From Lyophyllum atratum (taxonomy: Eukaryota > Basidiomycota > Agaricomycetes > Agaricales > Lyophyllaceae), in assembly GCA_014905825.1 (NCBI GenBank), contig JACGCN010000040.1, positions 369,218-433,217 on the forward strand: 64,000 nt of DNA. The letters run 5' to 3'. The notes below the pieces were generated by a model that saw only the letters and a program-made list of their open reading frames with translations, searched no databases and was not told the DNA's origin. Positions 10,407 to 23,039 of this stretch are shown piece by piece. The first letter of the stretch is position 1, and each line of letters opens with the position of its first letter. The position numbers and the translations under genes are program-made.

Positions 10407-12333
10407 TTATATGGATCGCATAGCAGCCGGTCCCAGTAAGGCTGTCAATTGAGCGTTCACCGATCGAAGCGTCGGAGTGAAATTGCAGGTGAAGTCCAAT
10501 AGCTGGCCTTGAGTGAACACAACACCGGTCTGGTTGAAGAAATTGCCGATTTGTGCGAGGCTCGTGGTGTCTGGGGCATACTTTGGCCAGCCAAATTTAA
10601 CCAAGCCTTGTTGAGGATCGCGAGCGAAGGCAACCCATGCACGTTGGACGAATTTCGACAGCGCGATTTCGGTCGCAGTGGGAGGGATTTGGGTGTTTGC
10701 GCTGAATGTGTTGAAGACAACCGGAATCTCGGAGGCATGGTAGGCACGGAGATCTGGACGCGTAGAGATATCGGGAAAGACGGCTATAGACAGCAGCAAA
10801 GTCAGTAAAGAAGCGGGAGTATCAACGACCAGGTAAAGACCTTGGTACTGGTACCTCCAAGTCGGAACGCCAGCTTTAACTCGATCACTTGTCGTGGTTC
10901 CAGCGGGGCAAGTGAAGGTGAGCTACAAGAAGTGTGATCGATATGTAGTGCAGAGCATTAAGTAAACCTTACCTGGGTGAGAAGGTCTGATAAAAGCTCA
11001 GTCAACAATGGGACAGTAATTCCAGAAGCTTCGTCTTCAGCTCCCACTACGAAAATATCTCCTTCATGCGCAGTTGTCCCACCGAGGAGCGGAACATGCA
11101 AGAAATTCCCGCCAGCTGAACGGGCTGAAGTGTCCGAAAAGAGTGATATGCCTACGAACAATGGTATGAGTGAAATCAGGATGTTTCGGTGGACTAACCG
11201 TCTGCCACGGGATCGAACGCAGTGTTGGTGCTGATGACTGCATTTTCCAGCGTTCTGAAGGGCACGGATTTCATACACTCCAGCTGTGTCGTGTCCGTTA
11301 CTGGTACCCGTCAGTTCTTGAAGAACGCCGATTTGGCATAGATTCTCACCATTTCCGCATCCAACTACGCTAGCAACCTGATTCCAGGCAGCGACATCGA
11401 GGGTACTATTTGAAGAAGTAGCTCCAGTGATCGGCAGGCCTAAACTACATGCGATATTGTTAAACTCGAGTCCCAACTATATCTAGAGCAACGTACTTTC
11501 CCGACTGCTCGATGACACCTGAAGAAGAAGAAAGTAAATATATACGAGGACAGCCACAGGTGCCAGGTTAACGTACCTTTCACAGTGGTGTCATGCGGAT
11601 GCGCGAACGTGTAGGCGTCTATTGCTGCAGCTCCAGCACTCTGACCAAACAAGACGATGCGCTCGGGATCTCCTCCAAATGCAGCGATGTTCTCATGAAC
11701 CCATTGAACGGCGGCGTCCAGGTCAAGGAGTCCAAAGTTCTGCGGTTGTGTTGGGCTGACCAATTGAGGTGCGTTCGGGAAGCCGAAGATATTGAGTCGA
11801 TAGTTGAAAGTGACGACAAGCACATCGTCGTTATTTCGAACAAGGTTTCGCCCAATATATATGGGCTGGTTGCTCTGTAGGAACAATATAAATGGCAGCT
11901 AGATACCAAAGGTCGCGGCGGAACTTACGGTTCCAAACTGGAACGATCCGCCGTAGACCCAAAGCATTACTGCCGTGCCCTGCTTCCTCACAGTACTTGG
12001 AGCCCATATGTTGACGCTCAAGCAATTTTCTGACTCTGAAACAGTCACATTGCCCGCGCCAGCAAGTTTTAGAAACTCCAGACTACCCCCGTTTAACGCC
12101 TGTAAGCAAGAGTCCCCAAAAGCGGTCGCACGCAAAGGTACGCCACGCGTGGGGGGAGGTTTCGGAGCCTCCCACCGACTAGCCACAGCAAAGGGGACTC
12201 CAAGAAATTGCCGTACAGTGGGTGATACGAGGGTGCCGGTCACATCACCCTGCTGGGTGCGAACCGTCAGTCCGCTGCTTTGGCCGCTAGTAGCGATCGT
12301 CAAAGAAAGGGCCAGAAGAATTTGGATAATCAT
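10407..12333 (-). CDS. Secreted type-B carboxylesterase, copy 2
   Basis: Tandem paralogue of the gene at 7593-9530, same strand, near-identical exon layout. The ATG at 12333 opens a signal peptide (MIIQILLALSLTIATSGQ). Motifs in order: VRQFLGVPFAVASRWEAP, SENCLSVNIWAPS, WVYGGSFQFG (~11940; the third glycine of the oxyanion loop is Ser), FNYRLNIFGFP, and nucleophile ERIVLFGQSAGAAAID (~11650). The acid loop reads VVGAEDEASGITVP (~11035) and the His motif AYHASEIPVVF (~10735). The full Ser-Glu-His set is thus present. The protein is a secreted esterase or lipase acting on extracellular esters; the substrate is not readable. The stop is TAA at 10407. The resemblance to copy 1 runs the whole length, including the last ~90 residues, so the pair arose by tandem duplication. 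Confidence 0.9.
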
Positions 12334-13062
12334 TGCGCCTGGGAAACGCACAAAATCTCCACAACGGCTTTTTGTGTAAGAAACATGAGGTCGCGTCGCG
12401 TACAATAGCCTCGGGTGCAGTCCTTTGAAACCCTGTCTTCCAAGTCACCGTGGTAATGAGAGAGCCAGATGATCATACATGCTCCGAAGGCGTCAGTAAC
12501 GTCTCAGTTCAGTAGTTCGCTCTCCACGGTGGCGAGACAGGTGATGTTGAGTCGGCAGCAGGCAAAGGCCTGTTGCCGGGTTGAAGCCTTGCGTCTGAAG
12601 AGCAAGACACGCTTAGTGGGGCATGTAGTCGTGCGATGGTTTTGGGACCCTTTGCAAACAGCAGGTTTCGACGACAGAAAACATAGAACGCGATACAAGC
12701 TCACCTTTTGAGTGAAACGGTGTCCCACACGAACAACACGCCGCAGTAATTAACAATAGCTCCATTGACACTCGAGTTGCTCTCCTTCTAATTATAGGCG
12801 ATGCGCAGCGTTAAGCTGATCATCTGTCTGTGTCGCAGAAGGAATAATTATCCGAAAAGAAGGATATATGCCCGGGTCTTGCTAAAGTTGGACGTTCTCA
12901 ACATCACTGGGAAAATGCCGATCTGATCAAGTACTTAAACAAACGAAAATAATGCGATTAGATAACGAAAATAGTTGATTTCCAGTGACTCGAAGTCACT
13001 AGGACCTTCACCAACTCACTCGCAGACCGTCATAACCACCCCACTGGGTCTACAGGGCAGCG
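12334..13062. other. Divergent intergenic region (esterase 2 / asparaginyl-tRNA synthetase)
   Basis: It separates two divergent start codons by 729 bases. No gene, repeat or RNA was recognised. Positions 12930-13060 are the likely promoter and leader of the tRNA-synthetase gene. Confidence 0.5.
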
Positions 13063-15217
13063 ATGGCTCCGATCCATATTGATGAGACTACAGGCTCAGA
13101 TACCACGGGCAAAGGAACTCCCGATCAGCCTTATCAATCCCTTGGTTTTGCTGTCTTCAGCCATGGCGCAACAGAGCCTTTCTTGACGCGTAAAGATGCT
13201 TCCGGGACATACGAGGAACCCACGCAATCCTCCCTAAAGAAAGCGAAGAAAACCGCGGAAGGCCTTGAGAAGAAGAAGAAGAAGCAGGAGGAGCTCGCTA
13301 CTCAAAAAGCGAAGGAGCAGGGCGAGTCCAAGGAGAAGCGAGAGAATCTCCTGGAGGAGAGCAAGAAGGTCGTACTGACAGAAGATATCTCTTTACCAAA
13401 GGCCGTCAAGGTTTGTCTCCCATCTTATTCTGGTCCAACGCTGCTAGTAACTCTCAATAGTCAAAAATTGCTCTTCTCACAGACCTGCGATCCAAGCGAG
13501 TGCGCGTAAGTGGATGGGTACATCGTTTACGTGACCAGAAAGGCATTATCTTTTTGGTTATCCGAGACGGCACTGGCTTCCTCCAGGCCGTGCTCTCTGG
13601 CACTGCCGTACGCAACAATTCCGGATTTCTTCCACATGGCGTCCGCTGATTTTGTGCCAGGCTTCTACATACGAGGCGCTGACACTTACCTTGGAATCTT
13701 CCGTTGAGATTGTCGGCACGCTTCAGGCTGTCCCAGAAGGAAAGCAGGCACCTGGTGGTCATGAGCTTATCGTCGACTACTGGCGCACTCTCGGTGCCGC
13801 TCCTGGCGCGGAAGACGCCTTTACCAACAGATTGAACGAGGTCTGTACCCCCTTTCTCACGTCTATCAATCCACAGTGCTGATAACGCTGCGTAGAAATC
13901 AGATCCATCCATCCAAGCCGACCTGCGGCATCTTGTCCTTCGAGGCGAGACAGCCTCCAGCGTTCTTCGTCTTCGCTCGTATCTCCTCACCGCTTTCCGC
14001 GAAGCTATGACATCTTATAGCATCCTTGAGGTGACCCCGCCTTGCCTGGTGCAGACGCAGGTCGAAGGGGGCGCGACCCTTTTCAAGCTTGACTATTACG
14101 GACAACCCGCCTTCCTTACACAGAGCTCCCAGCTCTATCTAGAGACAGTCTTACCCAGCCTTGGTGATGTGTTCTGCGTTCAAGAGAGTTTTAGAGCAGA
14201 GAACAGGTCTGTATAGCCATAGCTCCCTTCGTTGATCTGGCTGATAGTTGCGTTCTATCAAGCCACACGAGACGCCACTTGAGTGAATTTACCCACTTGG
14301 AAGCTGAACTTGCCTTTATCACGTTCGAGGATCTCATGGATAACATCGAAAACATTGTACGCCTCCCAATTCTATGCCGCTCGAGACACATGAGATTAAT
14401 AATAGCATCGCAGATCTGCAAAACTGTAGACATTCTCCTTGCCGACCCCACTGCTGCCGCCCTCATCAAGCAGCTCAACCCCAAATTCCAGCCTCCTATG
14501 CGCCCCTTCATGCGGATCTCATACGTAGAAGCTATCGAATGGCTCAACGAACACGATATCAAACGGCCGGAGGAAGATGCGGAAGGCAACACGGTTAGAG
14601 ACGAGACAGGCCAGATTAAAATGGTCACGCATAAAGTTGGCGATGATATCGCTGAAGCGGCTGAGAGACAGATGACAGATATCATCGGAAAGCCGGTCTT
14701 CTTACATGGGTTCCCTGCTGAACTCAAGTCGTTCTATATGAAGAAGATCCCTGGAACATCGTATACCGAGAGTTGTGATCTTTTGATGCCGAACGTCGGA
14801 GAGATTGTTGGTATGTGGCCTTCTTATATCTGCCTATCTCTACGTCGGTCATGGTCGTCTTATCCGTTGCTTGCAGGTGGCTCGATGAGGATTGCAGACA
14901 TGACGGAGCTGATGGCTGCGTACAAGCGTGAGGGTATCGACCCGGAACCGTACTACTGGTTCACCGACCAACGCAAATATGGAACATGCGAACATGGAGG
15001 TTATGGTTTGGGAGTAGAGGTAAGAAGTCGCTCTCCACTGGTTCTCGGCAATCTCCTAAAAGACCATCATTCACAGCGCTTCCTTGCATGGCTTGCCGAC
15101 AGATATACTGTGAGGGAGTGTTCTTTATACCCTCGGTGCGCAATCTTCCTGTGGATTGAGGTTTCCCGTCGCCTAACTTTCTTGAATTTTAGTTGGCCGG
15201 GCCGGGCAACTCCTTAA
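13063..15217 (+). CDS. DED81: Asparaginyl-tRNA synthetase, cytoplasmic
   Basis: Class IIb aminoacyl-tRNA synthetase that charges tRNA-Asn. The N-terminal eukaryotic extension has a Lys/Glu-rich helix ([10 protein letters not shown]..., residues ~65-105), followed by the OB-fold anticodon domain [22 protein letters not shown] (after the first intron, ~13490). The catalytic core shows [10 protein letters not shown], motif 2 split by an intron ([12 protein letters not shown] | [10 protein letters not shown], 14170-14295), THLEAELAF, and motif 3 [14 protein letters not shown] interrupted by an intron at ~15020-15075. It ends YPRWPGRATP at TAA 15217, the normal end of fungal AsnRS. Asn specificity rather than Asp is inferred from the SEFTHLEAE and C-terminal motifs. 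It is convergent with DPH5, 139 bases apart. Confidence 0.93.
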
Positions 15218-15356
15218 AAACTTTCATCATGGGTTTTACGATTGTTATTTAGAGTTTTCCAGATCTCTTGTACCAAGATGTATATCATGACTGAGTGGAA
15301 TGGTCCGAATCGTAGGCTGAACAGCAAAACGAACTGTCGCTCAACACCTACGAGTA

Positions 15357-16458
15357 TCAGTCCAGTGAGCATCCATATACGTCTTTCGCTACGGTTCTCC
15401 AGTTGTCCCTATCGATGGCGAAGTCCTCCGCGTAATCTACTTCGAGATGATGAAGATGTTTCCCTATAATGACTATGCTGTGCAAAGGCTCGCCGTATGC
15501 TTCTGCTGGATGGTTTAGTAATTCCTTCAGAGTCCCAGCAACAATCCGTTGGTGTTCTTCTCCTCCCCCAACACGAGAAAGGGCAATGGCGAGTGTTCTA
15601 TCAGGATCAAGGATACCTGTCGACCTGATGGATTCAATTTCGACCAGCTGGCTGACCGCCTGGGGGATTGACATGTATCGGGGTGGTTCGTAGATCTTGC
15701 GCCCCCTAGTGACAAGGGTGACGAATCACAAATTAGCCGGAAGGCGGCCTTCACTCCATGACTGCGGTCATACCTAGCAAGATTTTCGTCACTCTGTTCC
15801 TTGACTTTGATGTCCAGTAACACAAGAGTATGAAGCCCAAGATCAGCGTTTTCTTTGATGCGATCGTAAAAGCTATCTGGCTTCCATGTCTCCGTAAAGA
15901 AAACGAGTGAAACAGTTTGGCCGAAGTTGTAAAGCTGAAGGCCTGATGCGCCAACAGCGTTCATGATAGATGCGTTATGGATAACGCGGGTCGGGATCTT
16001 CAGTGCGCGAGCACGCAAAATGATATCCGTATGGGTAGTTGCACTGACCCCATAATAAGAAGCGTATCTTGTGCACCTGGACAGGAGACTCACCCAAAAG
16101 GATCCCCTACAACAAGCAGACATACATCCTCCTCGTCTGCATTGCGCAAAATTTCGTCGCTTTGAGTTTCGACCGTGTCACGATCAGCCAAGATCAGTTC
16201 TATGCCGTAGAATGCTTCCTTTCGAAGCCATATAATAAGACACATTCAGCAGTGCGATGCAATGTTGCGACAGACCAGACGATCCTTTTGAACCATCAAT
16301 ATACTCGTGTACGCTTCAAGGTAAACTCGAGTGCATTTTTTGATGGCCTAAATTGAGTCAGGTAGAAAGCTACATAGTAGTGTTTCTACACGTACCTCAA
16401 GACCGCGAACAGTGACATCCTTCTCATCCGAGAGTCCCAGGCCGATGATGTAGAACAT
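15357..16458 (-). CDS. DPH5: Diphthine methyl ester synthase
   Basis: S-adenosylmethionine-dependent methyltransferase of diphthamide synthesis; it modifies the histidine of elongation factor 2. The start at 16458 gives [21 protein letters not shown], the exact kind of N-terminus seen in DPH5, then [10 protein letters not shown] and [15 protein letters not shown] in later exons. The SAM-binding core is [19 protein letters not shown] (~16070), followed by [20 protein letters not shown] (~15990-15930), [20 protein letters not shown] and [17 protein letters not shown]. The C-terminal half (15674-15357) includes LARVGG-type and [14 protein letters not shown] strands. Domain order and length fit tetrapyrrole-methylase-fold DPH5 proteins. 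It lies head-to-head with the F-box gene, 219 bases apart. Confidence 0.93.
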
Positions 16459-16677
16459 GGTAAAAAGAGAAAATGGTGATATAGATAAGATTAGATCGCG
16501 GTAGCTATTTCAGTGCTCGGTTTGATGGCGAAATGGACTTGGGAAGAACATGTCGGTGTTGTCGGACAACGTTGTGTACAATCCTCCATCAGTGGGAAAT
16601 CTTGTGCAGGGCGTGCTGGTACTTCTATAAAGACTGCCTGCCTCGCGTTTGATTCCTAGCAATGTTCGTGGTTCCTC

Positions 16678-18504
16678 ATGATTCGACATCGACGGCGTTC
16701 ACCATCGCTATTTAGGCCTCCATTTCTCCCTCAGGACCTCCCTGTGGACATTCTTCCACCCATTCTTGCGCAGCTCTCTGATAGGACGGATCTATACGCC
16801 TGTGCACTTGTGAGCAAAGTATTCAATCGGGCATCCATCCCGTTGTTGTACAGGACACTTGACTCCAGAATTATCTCCAGGGTGAGTGATGTCCTTCCTG
16901 TCTCTAGTCCGTATGCTCTTGGAAAGCTCCGGACAGGGTGCGCCTGCACACCCGACAATCCATCTTCAATCGTGAATTTTACTTGCGAATCGCTGCTGAT
17001 ATATCTTGACTGATTCTAGTCTCTTGTTCACCACCCTTCGACAACACTTCTGCAACGGCCAGAATTCGCCGCGCACGTAAGACATGTGACCGAAACTGGT
17101 AAGGTCCCTTAACTTTTGCACGGATTGTTTCCTTCGTCATGATTTACACTGAGCTGACCCCACGGCGAATCTGTCTCCAGGCGCCATACATCGTGGCACC
17201 CTTCCACGATACTCAAATATAACCGAGAACACGTTGAAGGCTCTTGCGTTATGCAAGCACTTGGAATCCATTACGTGGATTGACGATAGCTCTACGACTG
17301 ACACAATCCTTCTCTCTTTTATCGCCGTTGTCCGCAGGCATCCTCTCCGAGAAATTTCCATTCGTACCCACAGTGACCTTGGGACCCTTGTGTGGTCTGA
17401 ACTCATTACTCTCACTGGATTGCGCAAGATATCCATCTGGTGCGTGGAAGGGCCTCCACGTGTTTTGCAAGGATGGTCCGAGTCGCTTGGAAGTACCCTT
17501 ACTCATTTGGAATTGGGCGTCAGTGTATATCCATACCCGTGTTCGGACTGTACGTGTTAATTGCCTTTGGTTTAGCGATGTGCAGGTGTCCCACCAACGA
17601 TCCTTATTTCAGTGCTATCCCAGCTCCCAAAGTTAACAAATCTTCGTCTCAAGGGTGCACCCGCGATTGCGATTCCGACTATCTTGACCTACCTCCTCGA
17701 TCTACGCTCCCTGGATACGGAGTATCCTGGGACCTTTCACCATCGTGTACAACGGCCCTCCAAGGGCGGTCCATTGCCTCCACCGCCATGTCCAGCCCTT
17801 CGTGAATTGACAGTGCGGACGAGCTCTATCGATGGTGATGGACCTTCTAAGCTTTGGGATTGGATTCGGGAGCTTGTTCCAAATCCTGGACTTGAAATGT
17901 TCAAACTCCATGCTTTTACGATTCATGCGGGCCATACAGGGATTCCGAGGATGTTTATTCTGGATCTGGCACTCATCCATGGGCAGTCGCTGAAACACTT
18001 CATGGTTGGCGAGGCGCAGTTGACGCTGAACGACATCGCATGTTTGTGCTCGAAGTTCCCAAATCTCGAGACCTTAGTCTGCTCGGTGCCCAGCCCTGAT
18101 ATTGTAGGTTTTGACTACTCATGAGAAGCAAGAACTGGGATAAAGCCAACTCCTGATCTAGAAATCGATTGCGGATTCGATTTCTGATGCGAAGAGTCTA
18201 CAGACGCTAAAGCTACATGTGCAATGGATACCCAACAACGCACGTACCGATAAAAGGGAGCTCACGCCCCAAGATGCGACGGATTTAATGCTTCGAACTG
18301 AAGATTCGAAGCTGCGGGCCATTGCCATAGGGCCGACTCTTTATACGGTCTATACTTATTTATTCACCCAAAAGATAAAACTAATCACCACCAATTTCTT
18401 TGTAGGGTAAGTGGATCCTTAAAGAGCCAGAAGAAGAGGGCCAGAAGAGCGAACCGACGTTCCAGGTCCTGTCGGATGTTACTGAGGACAGATGGCAGAC
18501 GTAG
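16678..18504 (+). CDS. F-box protein with leucine-rich-repeat-like region
   Basis: A probable substrate adaptor of an SCF ubiquitin ligase. The N-terminus carries an F-box: LPQDLPVDILPPILAQLSDR followed by TDLYACALVSKVFNRASIPLLYRTLD (16735-16870). Later exons hold leucine-rich repeat-like text, such as ALALCKHLESITWID (~17240), LPKLTNLRLKGAPAIAIPTIL (~17620) and KFPNLETLVCSVPSPD (~18055), which would form the substrate-binding solenoid. The last exon (from ~18410) reads GKWILKEPEEEGQKSEP and stops at 18502-18504. Such F-box/LRR proteins are numerous and diverse in Agaricomycetes, so the target is unknown. Exon boundaries in the middle (17000-17600) are uncertain. Confidence 0.75.
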
Positions 18505-18685
18505 CACTAGACCATAGGCAAATGAGAAGCTGGAGATGAGTCAACATAGAAGGAGCATGGTATCTGTCTTCCAAGCTTCAAGCATCTCTTCTCCTGAAGC
18601 ACGTCCAAGGACAATAGCAACACTAAGAATACAAGCTTGATCACACCTTAATCGTGCTATCAGCATCGTCAACCACGACCGATCG

Positions 18686-19353
18686 TTATGCCCCACGACC
18701 ACGTCCTCTGGCTCCGCGCGCCGGACCACCACGGCCCCCGCGACCACCTGGAAAATGATATTAATTGCCTTTCCGTTTGTAGAGCAAAGCGAAGACTACC
18801 TCGTCCGGGTCCGCCTCGTCCTATGGCACCAAGGAGACAGTTAGAACTCATCTGTGAGGAGAGATATAACACATACCACCGCGGGCTCCGCCCCCAACGT
18901 GCGCACCTCGTGCCCCCCGACCCGCATCCCTCGCTCTGTTCTGCTCATCCTTTACAGCATCTAGTAGCGTATCAGGCACCCGCAAGTACTTTATCTATCC
19001 AGCGATTAGTGGCTAGACGCAGAATAGGGGCGGGAAGCCTGAGATCTGAATACGCACTGTGCTTCCCCGAATATAACACTCCTTGAGCTTCCAAAACCGC
19101 TCGCCATCCGCTGTCGTCTGATACACCTCCCGCAACGTGATGTTCATGAAATTGTCACAGTTTACTAGATGTCCATTGAATGTTTCGCCGTTTTTCAGTT
19201 CCACTAACTGCAACAAGTGTCAAGAGGTGTTTTTGTGGCGAGATCGGTGGACTGACCATGGGCTTGTTCTGGGCAGCATTGAGAAGGGATAGTGGAAGCT
19301 GAAGAACGATTCAATCGAAGTGTAGGCATTGTATTGTCACTGATACTGACCAT
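18686..19353 (-). CDS. LSM4: U6 snRNA-associated Sm-like protein LSm4
   Basis: A subunit of the Lsm2-8 ring (nuclear, U6 snRNA, splicing) and Lsm1-7 ring (cytoplasmic mRNA decay). Exon joining gives [14 protein letters not shown], then [20 protein letters not shown] and [20 protein letters not shown] (19200-19080). Next is [10 protein letters not shown], then [20 protein letters not shown] (18995-18935). The Sm1 and Sm2 motifs are complete. The C-terminus is the Gly/Arg-rich RGG tail usual for LSm4 ([20 protein letters not shown], ends TAA 18686). The start codon at 19353-19351 is immediately followed by the intron donor GTCAGT, so the first coding exon is just ATG. This small protein is convergent with the F-box gene. 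Confidence 0.93.
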
Positions 19354-20730
19354 CGTTAGTGGTGGCTATTGTCTGGCGCGGTTAGTAAAGAATTAGAAAT
19401 GGAGGCAACGACGCGTTCATGTGGCTGTGAAGCATTTCTCCCTCAGCCAAACCCCCATCATGATCGCTAGAAGTCCACAATTCTTGACTATGCAGAGGCG
19501 TGCCAAATTCTTCCATACTCAAGGACTACACCTCGCCATCTTCAACTTGTGGGGTCTACAGATATTCAGGCTCTGAAATGTCTTCTACCAACCTCGACTT
19601 GCTTAAATTACGACCATGCGTTCGAGCTCACTCGTGACAAGCTTTTGACAAGTACAGAAATAACTCTGCTTTTTGCCACCTACCCCTATCTTGCTGAGCG
19701 GTTCCTGCACTGAAAGTTCCATGAGCCACCATCAGCGAAGCCGGCAGGATACTGGTCATCCACGAGCCCTCCGCCCGAAACAATTTGCTCCTGCGTGAAG
19801 CGATGTGTGCTTCCGGCTGTATGGGTTTCTGAGCTCTATGTATTGGCTTCCTCCGATGGGCGAACGTATGGATGCGGGATCCACGAACTTCCCTCCGGCC
19901 TTAGCTCAATGGTTCCCCTTTGCTTCCGGTCTTAACCGTCCCATTCTACAGAACGGCCCGGGCGTCATTTCTCAACACGACTTATTTAGCCCTTGGTGGA
20001 TTTTTAGCTATGCGCAGATGTCGACAAGATGTCGATGGCCAATTTTGGTTGCAACTGGTAGGCCAAACAAGAGCGTCTGTCATCATTTCGAACAAGCAGA
20101 AGAATCAAAACACCCCTAAAGAACCAACACACACGGCTGCAGCTGTCGAACCGAGCATCTTTTCCATGGAGGCCGCTTATGGATACACAATTCTGGTACC
20201 GAGAAGATCTACTCAGGCCGTTAGCCAGAGCCTTCTCTTCGTGACCAGCTTCATGGACTCGGAGATGATATAGCTTTCCAGCTAGGCTATGTAGATTCTT
20301 ACTCTATTTCCTCCCATGCATGCGTCGCTTGGCGTGGTGCATACGTCTGCTTTCACCCTAGATGCTGTGAAATCTGGTGCACGCTGGTGGGTCAGTCATG
20401 ATCTTTTGTTATGATCTGGTCTAAGGGACTCTAAGCTAGACCATCTCTCATTGAAAATGCAGGCGCTGCTCCGTACAAAGTAGTACTTGATATGTGGAAG
20501 CCAATCCGCTTGACTTGGACGCGTGAACGACTGACGTGTTATTCATCGAGGGAATGAACCTCCACGCAATCCAGGGAAGTTGAAAGGAATGTTGTTCATG
20601 CATGGTTGATGCTTGTCAAATCCGGCTCCGGGTGGACTCGGTGATTTACACCAGGCCACTGAATTATATTAAAGATGGATACGGTTGTAGGCTGAGCCGA
20701 TAAATGAGGGTGATAAGTCTGATCAATTGA
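19354..20730. other. Gene-poor region of 1.4 kb
   Basis: It lies between LSM4 (5' side) and the 3' end of the GMC oxidoreductase gene. Open frames up to ~115 codons exist on the plus strand (19805-20273), but their translations show no domain, signal peptide or codon pattern I can support. Confidence 0.5.
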
Positions 20731-22963
20731 TTAAAGCCTGTAGGCCGATTTAATGATATCGGAGGCGCGTTCGCCGACGGCGTATGCGGCTGCTTGTGTA
20801 TGTGCGGAGGGAACAAAGGGCTAGATTTAAACCTATGAGTTCCCATCCGAACCCACGTCAAAGAAGACTCACCAATACGGAGCAATCGACGATACGCAGA
20901 CCAGTCACCTTCTTCACCGTAAGATCAGGATCTGTGACACCGGTGTTGGCACCTTTGGGCGACATGCTGGCGGTACCGACAGGATGGAACAGAGTTCCAG
21001 AGTTGTTCGCGACGTAGGAATCGATCGAAGCGTCATCAGTCGCATTCGCAAGAGCGCCGGCAGGCCCGACGACGTATCCATTCCACGCGGGAGCTTTGAG
21101 GAACCTGTTGATACCTTTGATGGCCTCGCGCATGATGAGTTTGTCAAAATCGGTCTTGAGAAGGCCTGGGTCGATGATGGGGGCGTCAAAGGGGTTGCTG
21201 GATTTCAGCTTGATAGAGCCGCGTGAGCTGGGGGCTACGACGATGGTGGTGAGAACGATGAAGTTGCCAGCGGGGGGAGCGGGGCCGGGAGGGATACCGT
21301 TCTGTCGAAGCGCTGGTTAGCAGATGTATTGTAAGTTCAACATAAAAAGACTTACCGAGACGATGACTTCGTAGTGAGGTGTGTTGGGTCCGGCAGCAGT
21401 GTCTTGTTTAGGCACCAATTTCTTGTCAATCCGCACGAAGCCGATGTGATCCAGAATGGTGTCAACGAATGGGCCAGTCTTGTTGGCTTGCCACTGTTCC
21501 AGGGCATCGTCTGTCAACTGGGTATTTCGTCGGATGCTCTCGAAGGTATCAGTCGAGTTCGCTGTCATTCGATGGGTATGAGCACTATGAGGGAACTATG
21601 AAACAACATACCGAGGAAGGGATTACCAACAACTGGGTGATCAGAGAGGTTCTCTCCGACATCGGGGAGGTCGACGATAGGCTTAATGCCAAGAGCCTTG
21701 AGCGATTTGCTGTTCCCAATACCAGAGTTCAAGAGGATGTGTGGAGTACCGACAGTTCCGGCCGAAAGGATGACTTCTCGGGTCGCGGTCAAGGTCTTTA
21801 CAGGTCCTGGCAAAATGAACGTCATTAGTCAAGGCTGAGATGGGGAAAACGCGAGAACCCACCTCCGGCGCTTTGGCGGAATTCTACACCACGGAAGCTA
21901 GGGGTTCTCCCTCCGCTGCATTGGATTACACGCGAAACCTGGGCGTTCACCACGACATACAAATTCTTGCGTTGCATGAAGTTAGGTGCCAAGTAGGCAG
22001 TTGCGGAAGAGCTTCGCGTAGCTCCATTGATAGTACTTTGCGCCCAGCCTTGATAAACCATAAGCATGAATCGTGAATCAAGCGTCTGAAAATCTTACCG
22101 AGACCCAGAGGCTTTCCAGAGTTCATGTCCAAGTTGAACTTGAAGTCGTTACCAGCTTGCGAAGTAGCCTGAATAACGCGCTCATCTATTGGCGTCGAGA
22201 ATCCGGCAAGGCTGACGGCGACGTCGCCCTTGAAGCCATGGACGGAGGGGTTGAACTGCCCAGTGATGTTGTGGTTATCTGCGGGCGCGGTCCACTTTTC
22301 GCTCCTCTTAAAGTACGGCAAGATACCGTTCCAAGACCAGCCTTGGTCGCCTGTCACCTTTGCGTAGCGATCGAAGTCTTCGCTTGATCCTCGGGTGTAA
22401 ACGAGCCAATCTACGAGGATTCACTTCAGTACAAAGTCAAGGCGAAGCGACGGCGAGATGGAACGAACTTGTGGAGCTGCTGCCTCCAAGGATATGTCCC
22501 CTTGGGTAGGGGATGGCGCGTCCGGCGAGGCCGGGTTGTGCTGTCGTGGTGTAATTCCACTCGAATGGCGATGGCAGTGTTAGCTCAGGCGCCAAGAAGG
22601 GGATCTCGGAAGTGAGAACACCGTCATTTCTAGATGGATCATCCTGGGTCAGTAACCCGAGATATAGATATTACACAATGCGCGTACGATGGGCCAGCTT
22701 CGAGAACAAGGACGTTGACTTTGGGATTCTCCGTCAATCGGTTTGCCACGACATTTCCTGAAGTACCGCCTGTAGTACGCCACGATGAGTATGTTGACAG
22801 TGATAATCATCTAGGGTGCGGCGTAATACTGACCACCGACAATGATGAAATCGAATTTGACATTACTAGGTATGTCGGCGACCTTGGATAGTAGGGCTGC
22901 TTGGCTGAGAGTAGCAGAGAGTAAACCTGACGATACAGCCAGGGAAAATCTAGTGACGCGCAT
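20731..22963 (-). CDS. Secreted GMC oxidoreductase (aryl-alcohol-oxidase-like)
   Basis: A flavoprotein of the glucose-methanol-choline family; secreted members oxidise aryl alcohols, glucose or pyranose and supply H2O2 during plant-cell-wall decay. The ATG at 22963 opens a signal peptide ([22 protein letters not shown]). The FAD Rossmann site follows as FDFIIVGGG...[13 protein letters not shown] with VLVLEAG (~22860-22690), split by an intron. [17 protein letters not shown] (21790-21735) is the second GMC signature. The catalytic His motif is [13 protein letters not shown] (~20990), and the last exon [20 protein letters not shown] (~20810-20745) carries the second active-site His. It ends at TAA 20731. 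Length (~590 residues) fits. The exact substrate is unknown. Confidence 0.9.
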
Positions 22964-23025
22964 GTCGAGCGAAGAAAAGAAGGAAAGAAGAGCGAGGATG
23001 GGAATCGGTGGCTCGCCTGGGGCCG

Positions 23026-23032
23026 TTAAATA
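23026..23032 (-). promoter_or_regulatory. TATA-like element of the GMC gene
   Basis: On the minus strand the sequence reads TATTTAA, about 63 bases upstream of the GMC start codon. Position and sequence are compatible with a TATA box; this is inference only. Confidence 0.35.
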
Positions 23033-23039
23033 GGTCGGT

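Noticed and set aside
19805..20273. Possible small gene on the plus strand
   Set aside because: Two overlapping frames of about 105-117 codons without motif, signal peptide or splice support.
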